Source: Galbula dea
Lineage: Eukaryota > Chordata > Aves > Piciformes > Galbulidae
DNA length: 64,000 bases
Direction: 5' to 3'
Assembly: GCA_013399015.1 (NCBI GenBank)
Contig: VWZX01000275.1
Span: 6,047-70,046 of the forward strand
Shown here piece by piece: positions 9,662 to 21,600 of the stretch; within the stretch, counting starts at the first letter, position 1, and every line of letters begins with the position of its first letter. A program made the position numbers and the translations under genes. The notes under the pieces were generated by a model. That model was not told the DNA's origin. It saw only the letters and a program-made list of their open reading frames with translations, and ran no database searches.

Positions 9662-12600
9662 CTGCAAAAGGGAAGGGAGAAGAGCTGCAAGGACCACCTT
9701 GGCTTCTTCTCCTTGGGGCTTCAGCCTCCTGACAGCTTCCCAGAGCTGCCCTGGGCTCGTGCAGAAGGTGGCTTCGTTGTGGAATCATTGAGGTTGGAGA
9801 AGAGCTCCAAGATCCTGGAGTCTAAGCCTTAACCTAGCACTGCCAGGTCACCACTGCACCATGGCCCTCAGCACCACATCTCCAGGGCTTGGAAAGCCCT
9901 CCAGGGAGGATGGTGACTCCACCACTGCCCTGGGAGGTCTTTTGGGGAAGAAATCCTTCCTCATGGCCAACTAAACCTCCCCTGGCACATCTTGAGGCTG
10001 TTTCCTCTTCTACTATCTCTTGTTCCTTGGGAGAAGAGCCCAAGCCCCACCTGGCTCCAGCCTCCTCTCAGGGAGCTGCAGAGAGTGAGAAGGTCTCCCC
10101 TCAGCCTCCTCTTCTCCAGGCTAACCAAGCCCAGTTCCCTCAGCTGCTCCTCATGCTCTCTGTCACCTGCTCTCATGGATTTCATCTCCCACCCCCTCCC
10201 TCAGGGATTTCCTAACACATGCAACCTGCAAACCCAACTCCAGCAAAACCAAGACCTTCCAGGACCAAGTGCTGATGTTTCTCCAGTGCCTCCCTATGTT
10301 GTTCCCAGGTAAGGTCTTTAAGAAAGGAAATAATTTAGGTGCTTAATGTGGCTCTTTTTGGGTGCTCTGTGGTTAGTGCAGAGTGGGATGCTTCAAGCCA
10401 CCAGGCAGGGTGGTGAGGCACTGGCACAGGTTGCCCAGAGAGGTTATGACTGCCCCATGCCTGCCAGTGTTCCAGACCAGGTTGGATGTGGCCATGGACA
10501 CAGTAGTAGGTGACATCCCTGCCTATGGCAGGGTGGGGATTGAAGCTAGATGATCTTGAAGGTCCCTTCCAACTCAAATCATGATTCTGTAGCCCCACAA
10601 CCAGTGGCCATCCCCTCCCACCCCCACCCCAGGCTGTCCTACCTCATTCTCTGTCCGGGGTGGCACGTTCTCCAGCAGGTCTATGCCATTAACCACCACA
10701 CTTTTCTTCTCCCTCACTGGTGCCTTGAAGACAATTTTGGAGGTCTTCTTGTAGCCCTCTTTCAGTGACATCAGGATGGGATCTGAGCAGGGACAGAGGA
10801 TGGGAGTGGGGTGAGGAGGAGGAGGTTGGTCCCATCCCCCTGCCCTGTGTCCCACTGGTGGCTTTACCTCTGTTGACCCCACTCAGCCATTCATCAGGTG
10901 TCAGGGCTGGCTCTGTCCCAGGGGTCATGGGGTAAATGTCCTCTTGGTATGTTTCTGACTGGAAGAGGAGGAGAGAAAAGCAAGTTTCTCCATCAGTCTG
11001 CTCATGGTGGCAACCACACAGCTCAAGGTTGTGCTTGTTCCTTTGGCATCCAGAGGTGAAGCCACCCAAGCTGGTGATTGCACTGTTAGGTTAGGATCAT
11101 AGACTAGGTGAGGTTGGAGAACATCTCCAAGATCATGGAGTCCAACCATTGACCCAACACCACCATGCCACTAACCCATGGCCCTCAGCACCACATCTCC
11201 AGGGCTTTGGAAACCCCTCCAGGGATGATGGTGACTCCACCACTGCCCTGGGCAGCCTGGGCCAGGCCTTGACAACCCTTTTGGGGAAGAAATTCTTCCT
11301 CATGTCCAGTCTAAACCTCCCCTGGTGCAACTTGAGGCTGTTTCCTCTTCTTCTATCCCTAGTCAACTGGCAGAAGAGCACAACCCCCACCTGGCTCCAA
11401 CCTCCTTGCAGGGAGTTGGAGAGAATCAGATGAGAGATGCCAGTTCTGCCTGTCAGGGCACATGAGGTGGATCTGGGCAATGCTGGATGGGTCCTAGCAG
11501 CAGAGAGGAGGAACCAGAGGAGGACAAGTGGCTGCTAAGCTGTGGACCAGTTCCTCTGCACAGCCCTGGCTGGTGGCTGGGTTTGCTTCCAGCTACAGAT
11601 GGTGCTGGGAAGGCAAACATTCCTCCAGGAATCCCATCCTTGGGAGGAGGAACTGTCTGGGAGGTCTAAGGCTGGTGCAAAGAGACCCACTGGTCAGACT
11701 GCTCAGCATAGTGGTGCAGGTGGGACCAGCTCCATCACACCAGCCCTGCTTTGGACAGCCCTTGGGCACTGCTGGTCCTACACCCCCCCCAAGGGACTCA
11801 CCCTCCTCGGCACAATCATGGAGATGGGTTCAATCAGCCCCTTGAGGGTCACCAGCTTGTAGAAACGAAAGACCTCACAGGCTGACACATCCAGACCATG
11901 CTTGGGCATCACCCCTGCAGAGGAGGCACAGAGAGTAACCCCTGGGTGCTGCAGATCCTGGAGGAGCAGCTGGCACCCATCCACCTCCCCAGTAAGGAGG
12001 ACCTCAAAAAGTTCTTCTTCTCCATCATTCCTTGCTGAGTTGATTCTTGCTGTCACCCCAGGGCACCAGAGCTGGGCCACACCTGGGCTGTTTGCAGGGA
12101 CATTGGGAAAGGGATGAGCAGCTTTGCCTGGGGATAAATCCCAGGACTGATGTCCCCTGGTGAAGCTGTGGCACAGGTGACAGCAGGAAAGGTGCCACTA
12201 GGCATGGCCCCAACCCCAGCCTGGCTAAATCACCCCATGAAGGACAGCACAGCAAGGCCACCACCCCCCTTATCATTGCCCCAGAGCTGGCACAGTCCCT
12301 GCCAAACCCACACCAAAGCCCCATGGACCTGGGGCACTTAACTAAGCACTTTCCATCATCTACCTTTAGCATGGTCCACGTGGAGGGGCAGCAGCCCAAC
12401 CATCCACCCTTACCCAGGCCTTTCTGTGGGGCTGGGGACCGAAACTCCATCAGGTAGCTCAGGTAGGGCTTTTCAGAGCCAATCTCGTAGTACCGAATGT
12501 TGCCATCGCCCTGGAGCCAGCAGAGGGAAGAGAGAGGGAGAGCTTAGAGCTTTGGAACACAGGAGGATGGTTAAAGTCCATGAAAACAAGCCCCTCCCCC

Positions 12601-15600
12601 CCAGCACCTCATCCTTGGGAAATGCTCTTTTGGGAAACAGGCTGGGGATGCTGCTTCCTCCTGCAACAGCAGCAGGGACTTCTCCAAAGCAGAGTTTGGT
12701 GGCCAAAGAGCTGGGTAACACTTTGCTTGGGGCTCAGCACAGCCCAGCTCCCAGGATGGGTCTTCTCCTCCATGCTGTTTGCTGGAGAGAGGCCACTTGG
12801 CCTCTCTGGGAGACCACAGAAGCATAGAATCATTTGGGTTGGAAGAGAGCTTGAGGATCTTGGAGTCCAACTAGTAACCAGCACAACCATGTCCCTCAGC
12901 ACCACATCTCCAGGGCTTGGAAACCCCTCCAGGGTTGTCCAAACTAAACCTCCCCTGGCACAATTTGAGGCTGTTTCCTCTTCTCCTGTCTCTTCTTCCT
13001 TGGGAGAAGAGCCCAAGCCCCACCTGGCTCCAGCCTCCTCTCAGGGAGCTGCAGAGAGTGAGAAGGTCTCCCCTGAGCCTCCTCTTCTCCAGGCTAACCA
13101 AGCCCAGTTCCCTCAGCTGCTCCTCACAAACACTTGTGCTCTAGACCCTTCCCCACCTTCCCTGCCCTTCTCTGGGCACTCTCCAGCACCTCAGTGTCCT
13201 TCCTGGAGTGAGATGTTGCAGCAGCAGCACACAAAGCCCAGCCCATACCTTGCCAGCCAAGTAGAGCATGTGTGTGTCAGCATCGTAGAAAGGGAAGAGG
13301 AGACCTGAGAGCCCATCAATCTCCTCCTCAATCAGGGGCATGGAGAGGTCTTCCTGCACAACAGGAGAAAGCACTTGATGAAGTAAGATGCTGAGTGAGG
13401 GTCCCAGTGGGGCTGGAGCAGGGATCCCCAGTGGGGCTGGAGCAGGGATCCCTGTGGAGATGAAGCAGGGATCCCAGGGGGGCTGGAGCAGAGATCCACA
13501 GGGGGGATGGAGCAGGGATCCTGGGGGGCTGGAGTAGGGATCCCAGGGGGGCTGGAGCAGGGATCCCAGCACCTACCTGGTCCCAGAGAGCGATCTGCCT
13601 TGTGTTCCAGCGTGACACTCCTGTCGTCAGCAGCCTCTTGGTGCTGCCCAGGAAGACCACCCGATTGACTCGGTGGTTCTTGCAGCTGGCCTCCTACAAG
13701 AGAGCAGAGAGCTCACCAGCAGCCCCCGGAACCACCTCTCCCCCCAGCCAAAAGCCCCTTCCTTCCTTGGCAGCTACCTCAACCTGCCGCCCCCTCCCCT
13801 CCAAAGCCTCTCCTGCCTCATCCCAGTGAGACACAGTCTCCATGCTGGGAGGTGGCAGCTGCTATGGAGACACCATAATTCAGGGCAGATCAGAGATCAT
13901 CATCTCCTGGGATATTAGACGTGACCTTTACTGAGAGGCCACCACCCTCCTCCAAACCGTGGCTCTTTTGGGAACCTTCTTCTTCTTCTTCCCCCTTTAC
14001 TTCCTATCACTCAGTGAGGCAGAGCCCTCCCCATCACCTCCAGCTCATCTGAAGCCCCAGCAGCCCCTGACCCATCACATCCCGAGTAGGAACAGTGCCT
14101 TGCAAACGTTCTTCCACCTTTCAGCAGGATTCCTCCCCAAGTTCTTTACTCCAGCCCCCCCAGCCCATGCCTTCCCCCCTCTCCCTGCCCGCTGACACCG
14201 GCACCGCACCTGCAGGACCCTGCCGGAGCGCGGCTCCACCACTCGGAGCTTCTTGTCCTTGCAGGTGGTGGCCAGGAGGCTGCCGTCGGTGTTGAAAGAC
14301 ATGCAGAGGATGACATCCGTGTGGCAATCGATCATCTTCACCGGCTCCCCGATGTCCAAGTTCCAGATGAGGACCTGCAGGGAGCAGGGATGCTGCTCTG
14401 CCACCTCCACTCCTGGAGATATCTCACCCCTCCTGCAACCTTCCTGTCTGCTATCTTAGTATCTATTTGTATCTATATCTTAGTATCTATATATTTTATA
14501 TATAGTATCTATCATCACCTCCAAAGCCACCCTTCCCTCCTCCAAGGGCTTCTCTGCAGCTGCTGCTCCAGCAGAATTCAGATAGTCCTCAAGACCCTTG
14601 CACCATGGCAGGCAGCATCTGCAGCTCATGGTGCCCATTTCCCTCCCCAGGGGCAGGGTCCTGCCCTGGCTTCCTGTAGGTGATTGCCATTTGTGTCCTT
14701 TGGAAGGACACCCTTGAACAGCAGCTCACCTTGTAGTCATAGCCAGCACTGAAGAGGATGTTGTTGGTGGTTGGGTGCCACTCAACGAGGCCAACACGTC
14801 GGCTGTGCCCATACAGCTCCAGGACAGCTTCTGTCATGTTCCTCTTCAGGCCACCCTCAGGGATCTCCCAGATCCGCACCTGGGGGATGAGGCAGGTGTC
14901 AGGATGGGTTTGGGAGCCCTGGGAGGACCCCCAAAACCACCCATGGGTGGTGTCTCAATGCCAGTGGTGTCATCCTGTACCCTAATGGATGTTCTGAGGT
15001 CAACCCAGTCTCCTGTGAGGGCAGGAGGACAGCACAGAGAGTCTGTCCTATCAGAGCAAGGACTGTGGGAGGGACAGGGTAGCCCCCAAAAAGTTAGAGG
15101 ATTCACCCCTGGACTGTGGATGCTGAGGGGAAGGATCTAAGAGCAGTTCAGGTCAGAAGGGACCTCTAAAGGTCACCCAGTCCAACCCCCTGCTGTCAGC
15201 AGGGACACCTGCAACTAGAGCAGGTTGCTCAGAGCCACCAAACAACCTGACCTTGAAAACCCTCAGGACTCAATGAAGCTGATGCAGAGGTCCTGGGGGA
15301 CCAGGGCCAGGGGAGACCTCCCACTGCTGTTAGCCTCACCTGGAGCTGTGAGGGTATTGGAGCCCTGGCCCAGGCTTTGCAGAGAGGCTGTGGAGTCTCC
15401 TTGTGTGGAGAGATTGCCAAGGCAGCTGGAGGTGACCCTGGGCAAGCTGCTGTGGGTGCCCCTGCTGGAGCAGGGGGGTTGGACTGGATGATCCCCAGAG
15501 GTCCCTTCCAACCCTCCCCATGCTGGGACTCTGCACATTTAGAGGTGGAAAATGCTGCCCTGAGGGTTTCATGGCATGCAGAGGAAAAGGTGCTGGGAGA

Positions 15601-18600
15601 CAGACAGGGTTTGGCTCTGTGGAACCATTCTGAGAGCATCAGCGTTCTGAGAGCATCAAGCAAGGCACCAGAGGAGGAACAGGCACCACAACCCTGGTCA
15701 CAGGGCACTGACGTTATGAAAGCAGAGGGTTATGAAACAGTTGTTACCAAACCTCCACTCTGCACCCAGGAGGGCTTGGAGAGAGCTCTGCAGGCTGGAG
15801 ACAGGCTTCCTGCATGCTCCCTGCTCCTGTGATGCATCAGCAGACCCCAGGGGGACAGGGAGATCTGGACAGGCTGAGAGTGGGGGGAGAGGAACATCAT
15901 CAGGTTCAACAAGGGTGAGTGTAGGGTCTTACAGCTGGGGAGGAATAACCTCATGGAGCAGGACAGCTTAGGAGTTGAGCTGCTGGAAAGCTGCTCTGTG
16001 GAGAAGGACCTGGGAGTGCTGGTGGATAACAAGTTCCCTGTGAGCCAGCAATGTGCTCTTGGGGCCAAGAAGGACACAATACTTTCCTGGGGTGCAGGAA
16101 GAAGAGTGTGACCAGCAGGGCAAGGGAAGTTCTCCTCTTCTCCTCTCCCTCTCTTCTGCCCTAGTGAGGCCACAGCTGGAGTCCTGGGGCCAGCTCTGAG
16201 CTCCCCAGTTCCAGAGAGACAAGGAACTGCTGCAGAGAGTCCAGCAGAGGCTAGGAAGATGCTGAGGGCACTGNGCTTGGACTGGATGATCCCCAGAGGT
16301 TCCTTCCAACCCTCACCATGCTGGGATTTTGTGACATGATGTCCAGGCTCCCTGCATCATCAGGATCTGCTCAAACAAGAGCTACCTCTTGGCCTATTGC
16401 TGTGTTATGAAAGGTGTCCTGCACCCCTGCAGCTCTGCAGCATCCTCTCTGCAGCCTGCTCCTCATGGAGCTGCAGCATTCCTTGCATCTTGCAAAGCCA
16501 AAAGGAGGTGAGTGCCTGAGACAGGCAATATTGGGGCAGGTTTCTCCATTACCATGGTCACTACAACCTGAAAATAGACATCTCAGAACTGGTTGCAGCT
16601 CTGCTGCTGTTCTGGTGCCAGCATCAGCATAGCTGGAGCTAACCCAAAAAATCAGGGACTGAGAGCTCCAGCAAGAAGGAGAAGACAGAGCCTGAAACAC
16701 CTACAGAGATTAGGTAATTCCCCTCCTAGGATTCCCATTTGGATTGTCCTGCCCTTTAAAAGCTCCTTCCCAAAAAGCCTTCCCAGCATTTCAGCAGCTG
16801 GCAGGCAGCAGGAGCTCCAGGATCATCTCTGCTGTTAACTGTCCCACCAGAAGAAATGATGAGGACACAGCCCTGAGACCCCCAGGATGTCCTCTGTGTC
16901 TTCTACAGCAACCTGGTGCCCTCAGGGGATAAATGTCATGCAAAGACTTTGTTTTCTCCAGCTGAAACCCCAAGAGGACCTGGGCATCCTCTCTCTTCCA
17001 TAAAGACTCTTGACCTGAACCTCACTAAACCTCCTGGAAGCCAGTGGAGAAAGCCTGAAGGTGCAGGTGACAGGGATGAAAGGCAGAAGACAGCTCAGCA
17101 TGGCTCATGGCCATGGTCTGATTTGGGTTTCCTCCCCCCCACCCCAATATCTTCCTGGACAAACTTTCAGCTAATAGCAAATGCAGCTGAAGGAGAGGAT
17201 GAGACATGAGGTGATAACAAACTGAAAGACAAAGAAATCAGCTCAGTTTTGAACTGATTAGAAACTGGATCACCCCAAGCCCCAGGATGGAGGGAGGGTG
17301 GCTTCTGACCTTCTCCCTTGCACAAAGACTTCTTTTCCATCCCTCCCCCCCCTTTCATGAGACAACATTTGGGATGGATTTATGTCCAGAAAATAAAGAG
17401 GAAGGAGGATGCCAATAACAACCATGTAGAGATGAGCCTGATTCATTATCCCCCAGCTTGAAAAACTGCCTTTTTGCTCCTCTCACTTGATGGATCAGGC
17501 CAGTGGAGAGCAGTTGCAGCCCCTGAGAGCAAGGAGGATTAATAATAGCATTGCTGTTGGGCTTGGAATAAAAAAAGACCTTGTTGTGCACAGATGTCCT
17601 GTTTATCTGCAGCAGGGGAGGCAGAAAGAGCAGTGCTGGGACCTTAGGTGACATGGGGACAGCAGAGGAGCAGCTGGAGATTGGCATGATTTGTCTACTG
17701 CTCTGCAGCCACCTCTCCTCTCCCTTCTGCTCCTGAGATGGTTTGAGCTATCACCCAGCCCTGGTGCCACCAGCAGTCCCTTCCCTCCATCTCTGGGGGC
17801 TATCAGCTCAAGGTGGGAGGGTGGAAGGAGCTGCAGGACACCTAGGAGGTGTCAGCCCATAGCTCACCGAGGTGTCTTCAGAGCAGGAGGCAATGATGTT
17901 CTCAATGAAGGGGTTCCACTTGATGTCCAGCACATTGCCCTGGTGACCACACACCTTGGGGTAGTTTGGTTCAATCCTGCCTGTCTGTGGGGGAAAAGAA
18001 ACCACAAAAACAGAGAAAACAAAGCAAAATGAGTGATAAAGTTGAGGGGTTTTAAGGCTGGGCTCTTGTTAGGGGAGTCAGCTCCATTACTGAGCTCAGG
18101 GTGGGGTTTTTGGCCAGAGAAGGTGCCCAAGTCAAGGAGGGATTGGGGTTTTTCTGTCCCCATCAATATTCCCAGGGGTGGCTGCAGCTGATCCATGAAC
18201 AAAGAGGTTCCTGCAAACACAGCCCCATGGAGATGTCCACCCTTAGGGCTGGAGACACCACCAGCTGGGAAGTTCACTCCATGACCACCCAAAAGCAGGG
18301 GTAAAAAGGGCTGGAATGGGCTGGACAGGCTCCCAACTGAGCTTCAAGGTAGATCAGCCTTTAATTCCTGTCTGAAACATCTGGCACTTTCCTCCCAGGC
18401 TCTGGAGGTGATGTTGAGCAAGGTCCACAGAACAAACCCCCAGGGACTTGGGGGTCACAGACACCTTTGCTTAGTGATGCTAACAACCTAAGCATGGCAT
18501 CACTTCCACATGGATGGAAATCCTGGCAAGACCTTTAGCCTGGTCCTTCCACCCCAGCAGAGGACAGCACACAGGGCTTGGCTCAGCCACCAGCTAAGGT

Positions 18601-21600
18601 TCCCACTGCAGACAGGGTCCAGGAGCCATGGAGATCCTCCATGGAGGGACCTCAGGTGGTGTCTCCATGCCCAGGCACCTCAGCAGCCTTCCCTCCCTTG
18701 CTCTGGCTCCTTGCTGCACGCCTCAGAGCGTGCAAACTAACTAGGTCAGCACCACACAGCCACTAAATATTTGATAGCCCTTCCAGCAGTGACCTTCTAA
18801 CACACCCAGCTCCTGGCTCCACTCCACAGGAACAAAGAGAAGGCACTGAGGACAACACACTGCCACAGTGGCCACCATCTGCAGCTGAGGGTGATGATGG
18901 CCAGGAGTGCTCTGGGCAACCAAAACAGACCCAAGGGCTCACCTCTGCTGGGAAAGGCTTCTTGGGGTTCATTGGCTTCCAGGGAATTACAGAATTGGTT
19001 GGTTGGAGAAGATCTTTCAGAGCATGGAGTCCAACCATTAACCCAGCACTGCCAGGGCACCACTAACCCATGGCCCTCAGCACCACATCTCCAGGGCTTT
19101 CCAACCCTCCAGGGATGATGGTGACTCCACCACTGCCCTGGGCAGCCTGGGCCAGGCTTTTTAGTTCCTAGAGATAGTTTTTGTCCAAGAAAGGAAGAGT
19201 TTGGATTACAATGAGCTGAATGCAGCCAGCAGAGAGGTGCTGTGGGTGCCCTTGTGGTGCCATGGGTGCCCTCGTGAGAGAGCACTGCTGGCTTGTGCCC
19301 ATGGCCCAGAGCACTTGGCAGAGGAGAAGGAGCCAAATAAAGGCAATGAAAAGAATTCAGCTGAAAGTAAGATGAGGAATTGATGCCCATAGCTTCCCCT
19401 GTAGTGTCTTCTAGAGGGAGCTTGCCAGCAGCCATGCATTAAGCTGCAGTGAATCCTAATCTCTGGATCTCTGACCCCTAGGCTAGGACAAGCTCCATGA
19501 CCCAGATACCATCCCCTCAGTGAGAGTGTGCCAAAGCTCTCCAGGCTCCAGCAGCTCTGATCTTTTCCACAGCATGGGCTGGAAGGAGCAAATCTTCCAG
19601 CAGCTTCAGCCCCTCAAGGTCCTCCCTTTGCTGGAGCAGCTGGGAGAACTCTGTTATGTCTAGGGGAGAAAGGACAATGAACTGAAATTGGTTTAATTCA
19701 GTTATTCTGGTGGCTAAGAAGGAAACCTTCCCCTGGGAATGGTTGGAACAGCAGGGAGGGCAGAAGGAGCAGCAGCATGCAGAGCTCAGGAGGGATGGAC
19801 ACATGGCTCCAGGAGGTTGGGCTGCTCCAGGAAGGGGAACACCATCACCTGGAGGAACAAAGCCTCTTTATTCTTAGAAGCATCACTTTTAAGCACTCCA
19901 GCTCAATGCTGTGAGCCAGGTGAGCTGGGATATCAGAGCCCATCTCAGAGAACCTCCTGGCCACCAGCAGACCCCAGCCATGGGAAGCATTCTCACCTCA
20001 GACCCTCCAAGCAGCACAAGCTTCAGCCTCCCAGCAACAGGACTCCACATTTGCTTTGCAGTTAACCAGCAGACAGCTCAGAGAAATCAGTTTAAAGATC
20101 TGCTCCTCCCCAGGACCCCTGGAACCACAAACCCAGACCATCCCCAGATCCTCACATCCCCTAGGAAACTCCACAGAAAAACCCTGGTTCAACTCTGCCC
20201 TTAGCCCAATCATGGGATGGGTTGGGTGGGAAGGAATCTTCCAAGGTCACCTTGTCCAACCCCCTGCAGCCAGCAGGGACATCTGCAACTAGAGCAGGTT
20301 GCTCAGAGCCCCAGGGTCCAACCTGAGTTCCAGGGATGGGGTAATCACACGTGGAAAACTTTACAGCAAGAAGAACATCAATGCCAGCACTGTCCCTGGG
20401 GGAAAAACCTCTCCAAGGCAGGAGGTCCCAGCCCCAGCTCCACAGACCAGCCAAGGCCACCCAGCAGCTTCCCTCAGATTCTCCCTGCTCCCTTCTTAGC
20501 AGGTAGAGGAGGATCAGGGGAGCACTGCCTGAGCCCTAGGGGATTTACAAGGTTTCCCAGGAAATCCTTGAGCACACACAAGTCTCCAGTGGCTTGGATT
20601 AAGAGCAAATACATCTCCTGCTGCCTTCTGAAAGGAGGTCTCTCCTGCTTGAGAGCCAACCAGGAGGAGATCACACAGAGCTCCCAGATCTCCAGGTGCT
20701 TGTGGTACAAGAGGAGGTCACTGCAGGTTAACTGGTCTGCCTTAGGAGCCAAGTCAAGTGGAACCAGCACAAGCAGGAGAGAAATTGGACAAACCCTTGG
20801 CTTGGACCTAGAAAACCCCCAGCTGTGATGCTCTGCTGGCTGAACATCTGCCCAGGGGCCCTGTACATCTCCACAGGGATCAGGCCTGGGAAGGGGGAAG
20901 GCAAGAGAAGGGCTCCAGGCATTGCTGGACATCATACCTGCCACAAGAAGCAAAGAGCAGGAAGAGCTTGAACAGGAGGAGGTGGGTTAATGGCAGTGGA
21001 GGTGTTCCACCAGCCCAAGGAAATGCCCCTGTGCAGGTGGAAGGATGCTGCCAGTGGAGATGTTTCTCCACAGCTGAATAAATGCAGATGCCTCAAGCCT
21101 TTCTCCACCTTTCCTGCTCCCCCTCCTGCCAGGACAATCCTCCAGCAGCTGCAAATCACCAGGAGGGAGCAATTGCATGGTCCCAGTTTGGCCAGAGCCA
21201 GCCAAGGCCATGGAGATCCCAACTGGGTCCTTCTCCAGGAGGGATGGGACACACAACTGACCTGGCTGGAGGGGAGGGAGGTGAGGATGTGCTCTGGGCA
21301 TCCTCCAGCACCTGCTAAAACAGCTTTTGTGTACTTTAAGCTATAAATACTGCTAAAATAAACATAAATATGGCTAAAATAAACATAAACACTGCTAAAA
21401 TAAATCCAAATGCTGCTAAAGTAAATCCCAATGCTGCTAAATGAAATAGAAATGCTATCATGGGCTGTAAGGTTCCCACCTCCTGCCCAGGCAGATTGCA
21501 GCCCCCCCTCAGGTAACTCTCAGCTGAGCTTCTCCATCCACCCTGGACCCCCAGAGCCCTCCACAACCCTGTGGAGCCCAACCCCCAGGAGATGCTGCTG

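Larger units (their letters stand above)
14880..17867 (-). other. CORO2B intron between coding exons 2 and 3 (3.0 kb)
   Basis: Contains divergent CR1 fragments at 15145-15536 and a longer plus-strand CR1 at 15857-16333 interrupted by an N at 16274. From 16340 to 17867 I see only unique-looking non-coding sequence. Confidence 0.8.

Noticed and set aside
12580..13308. 242-residue plus-strand frame
   Set aside because: Overlaps a CR1 copy and the antisense of a CORO2B exon; chance frame.
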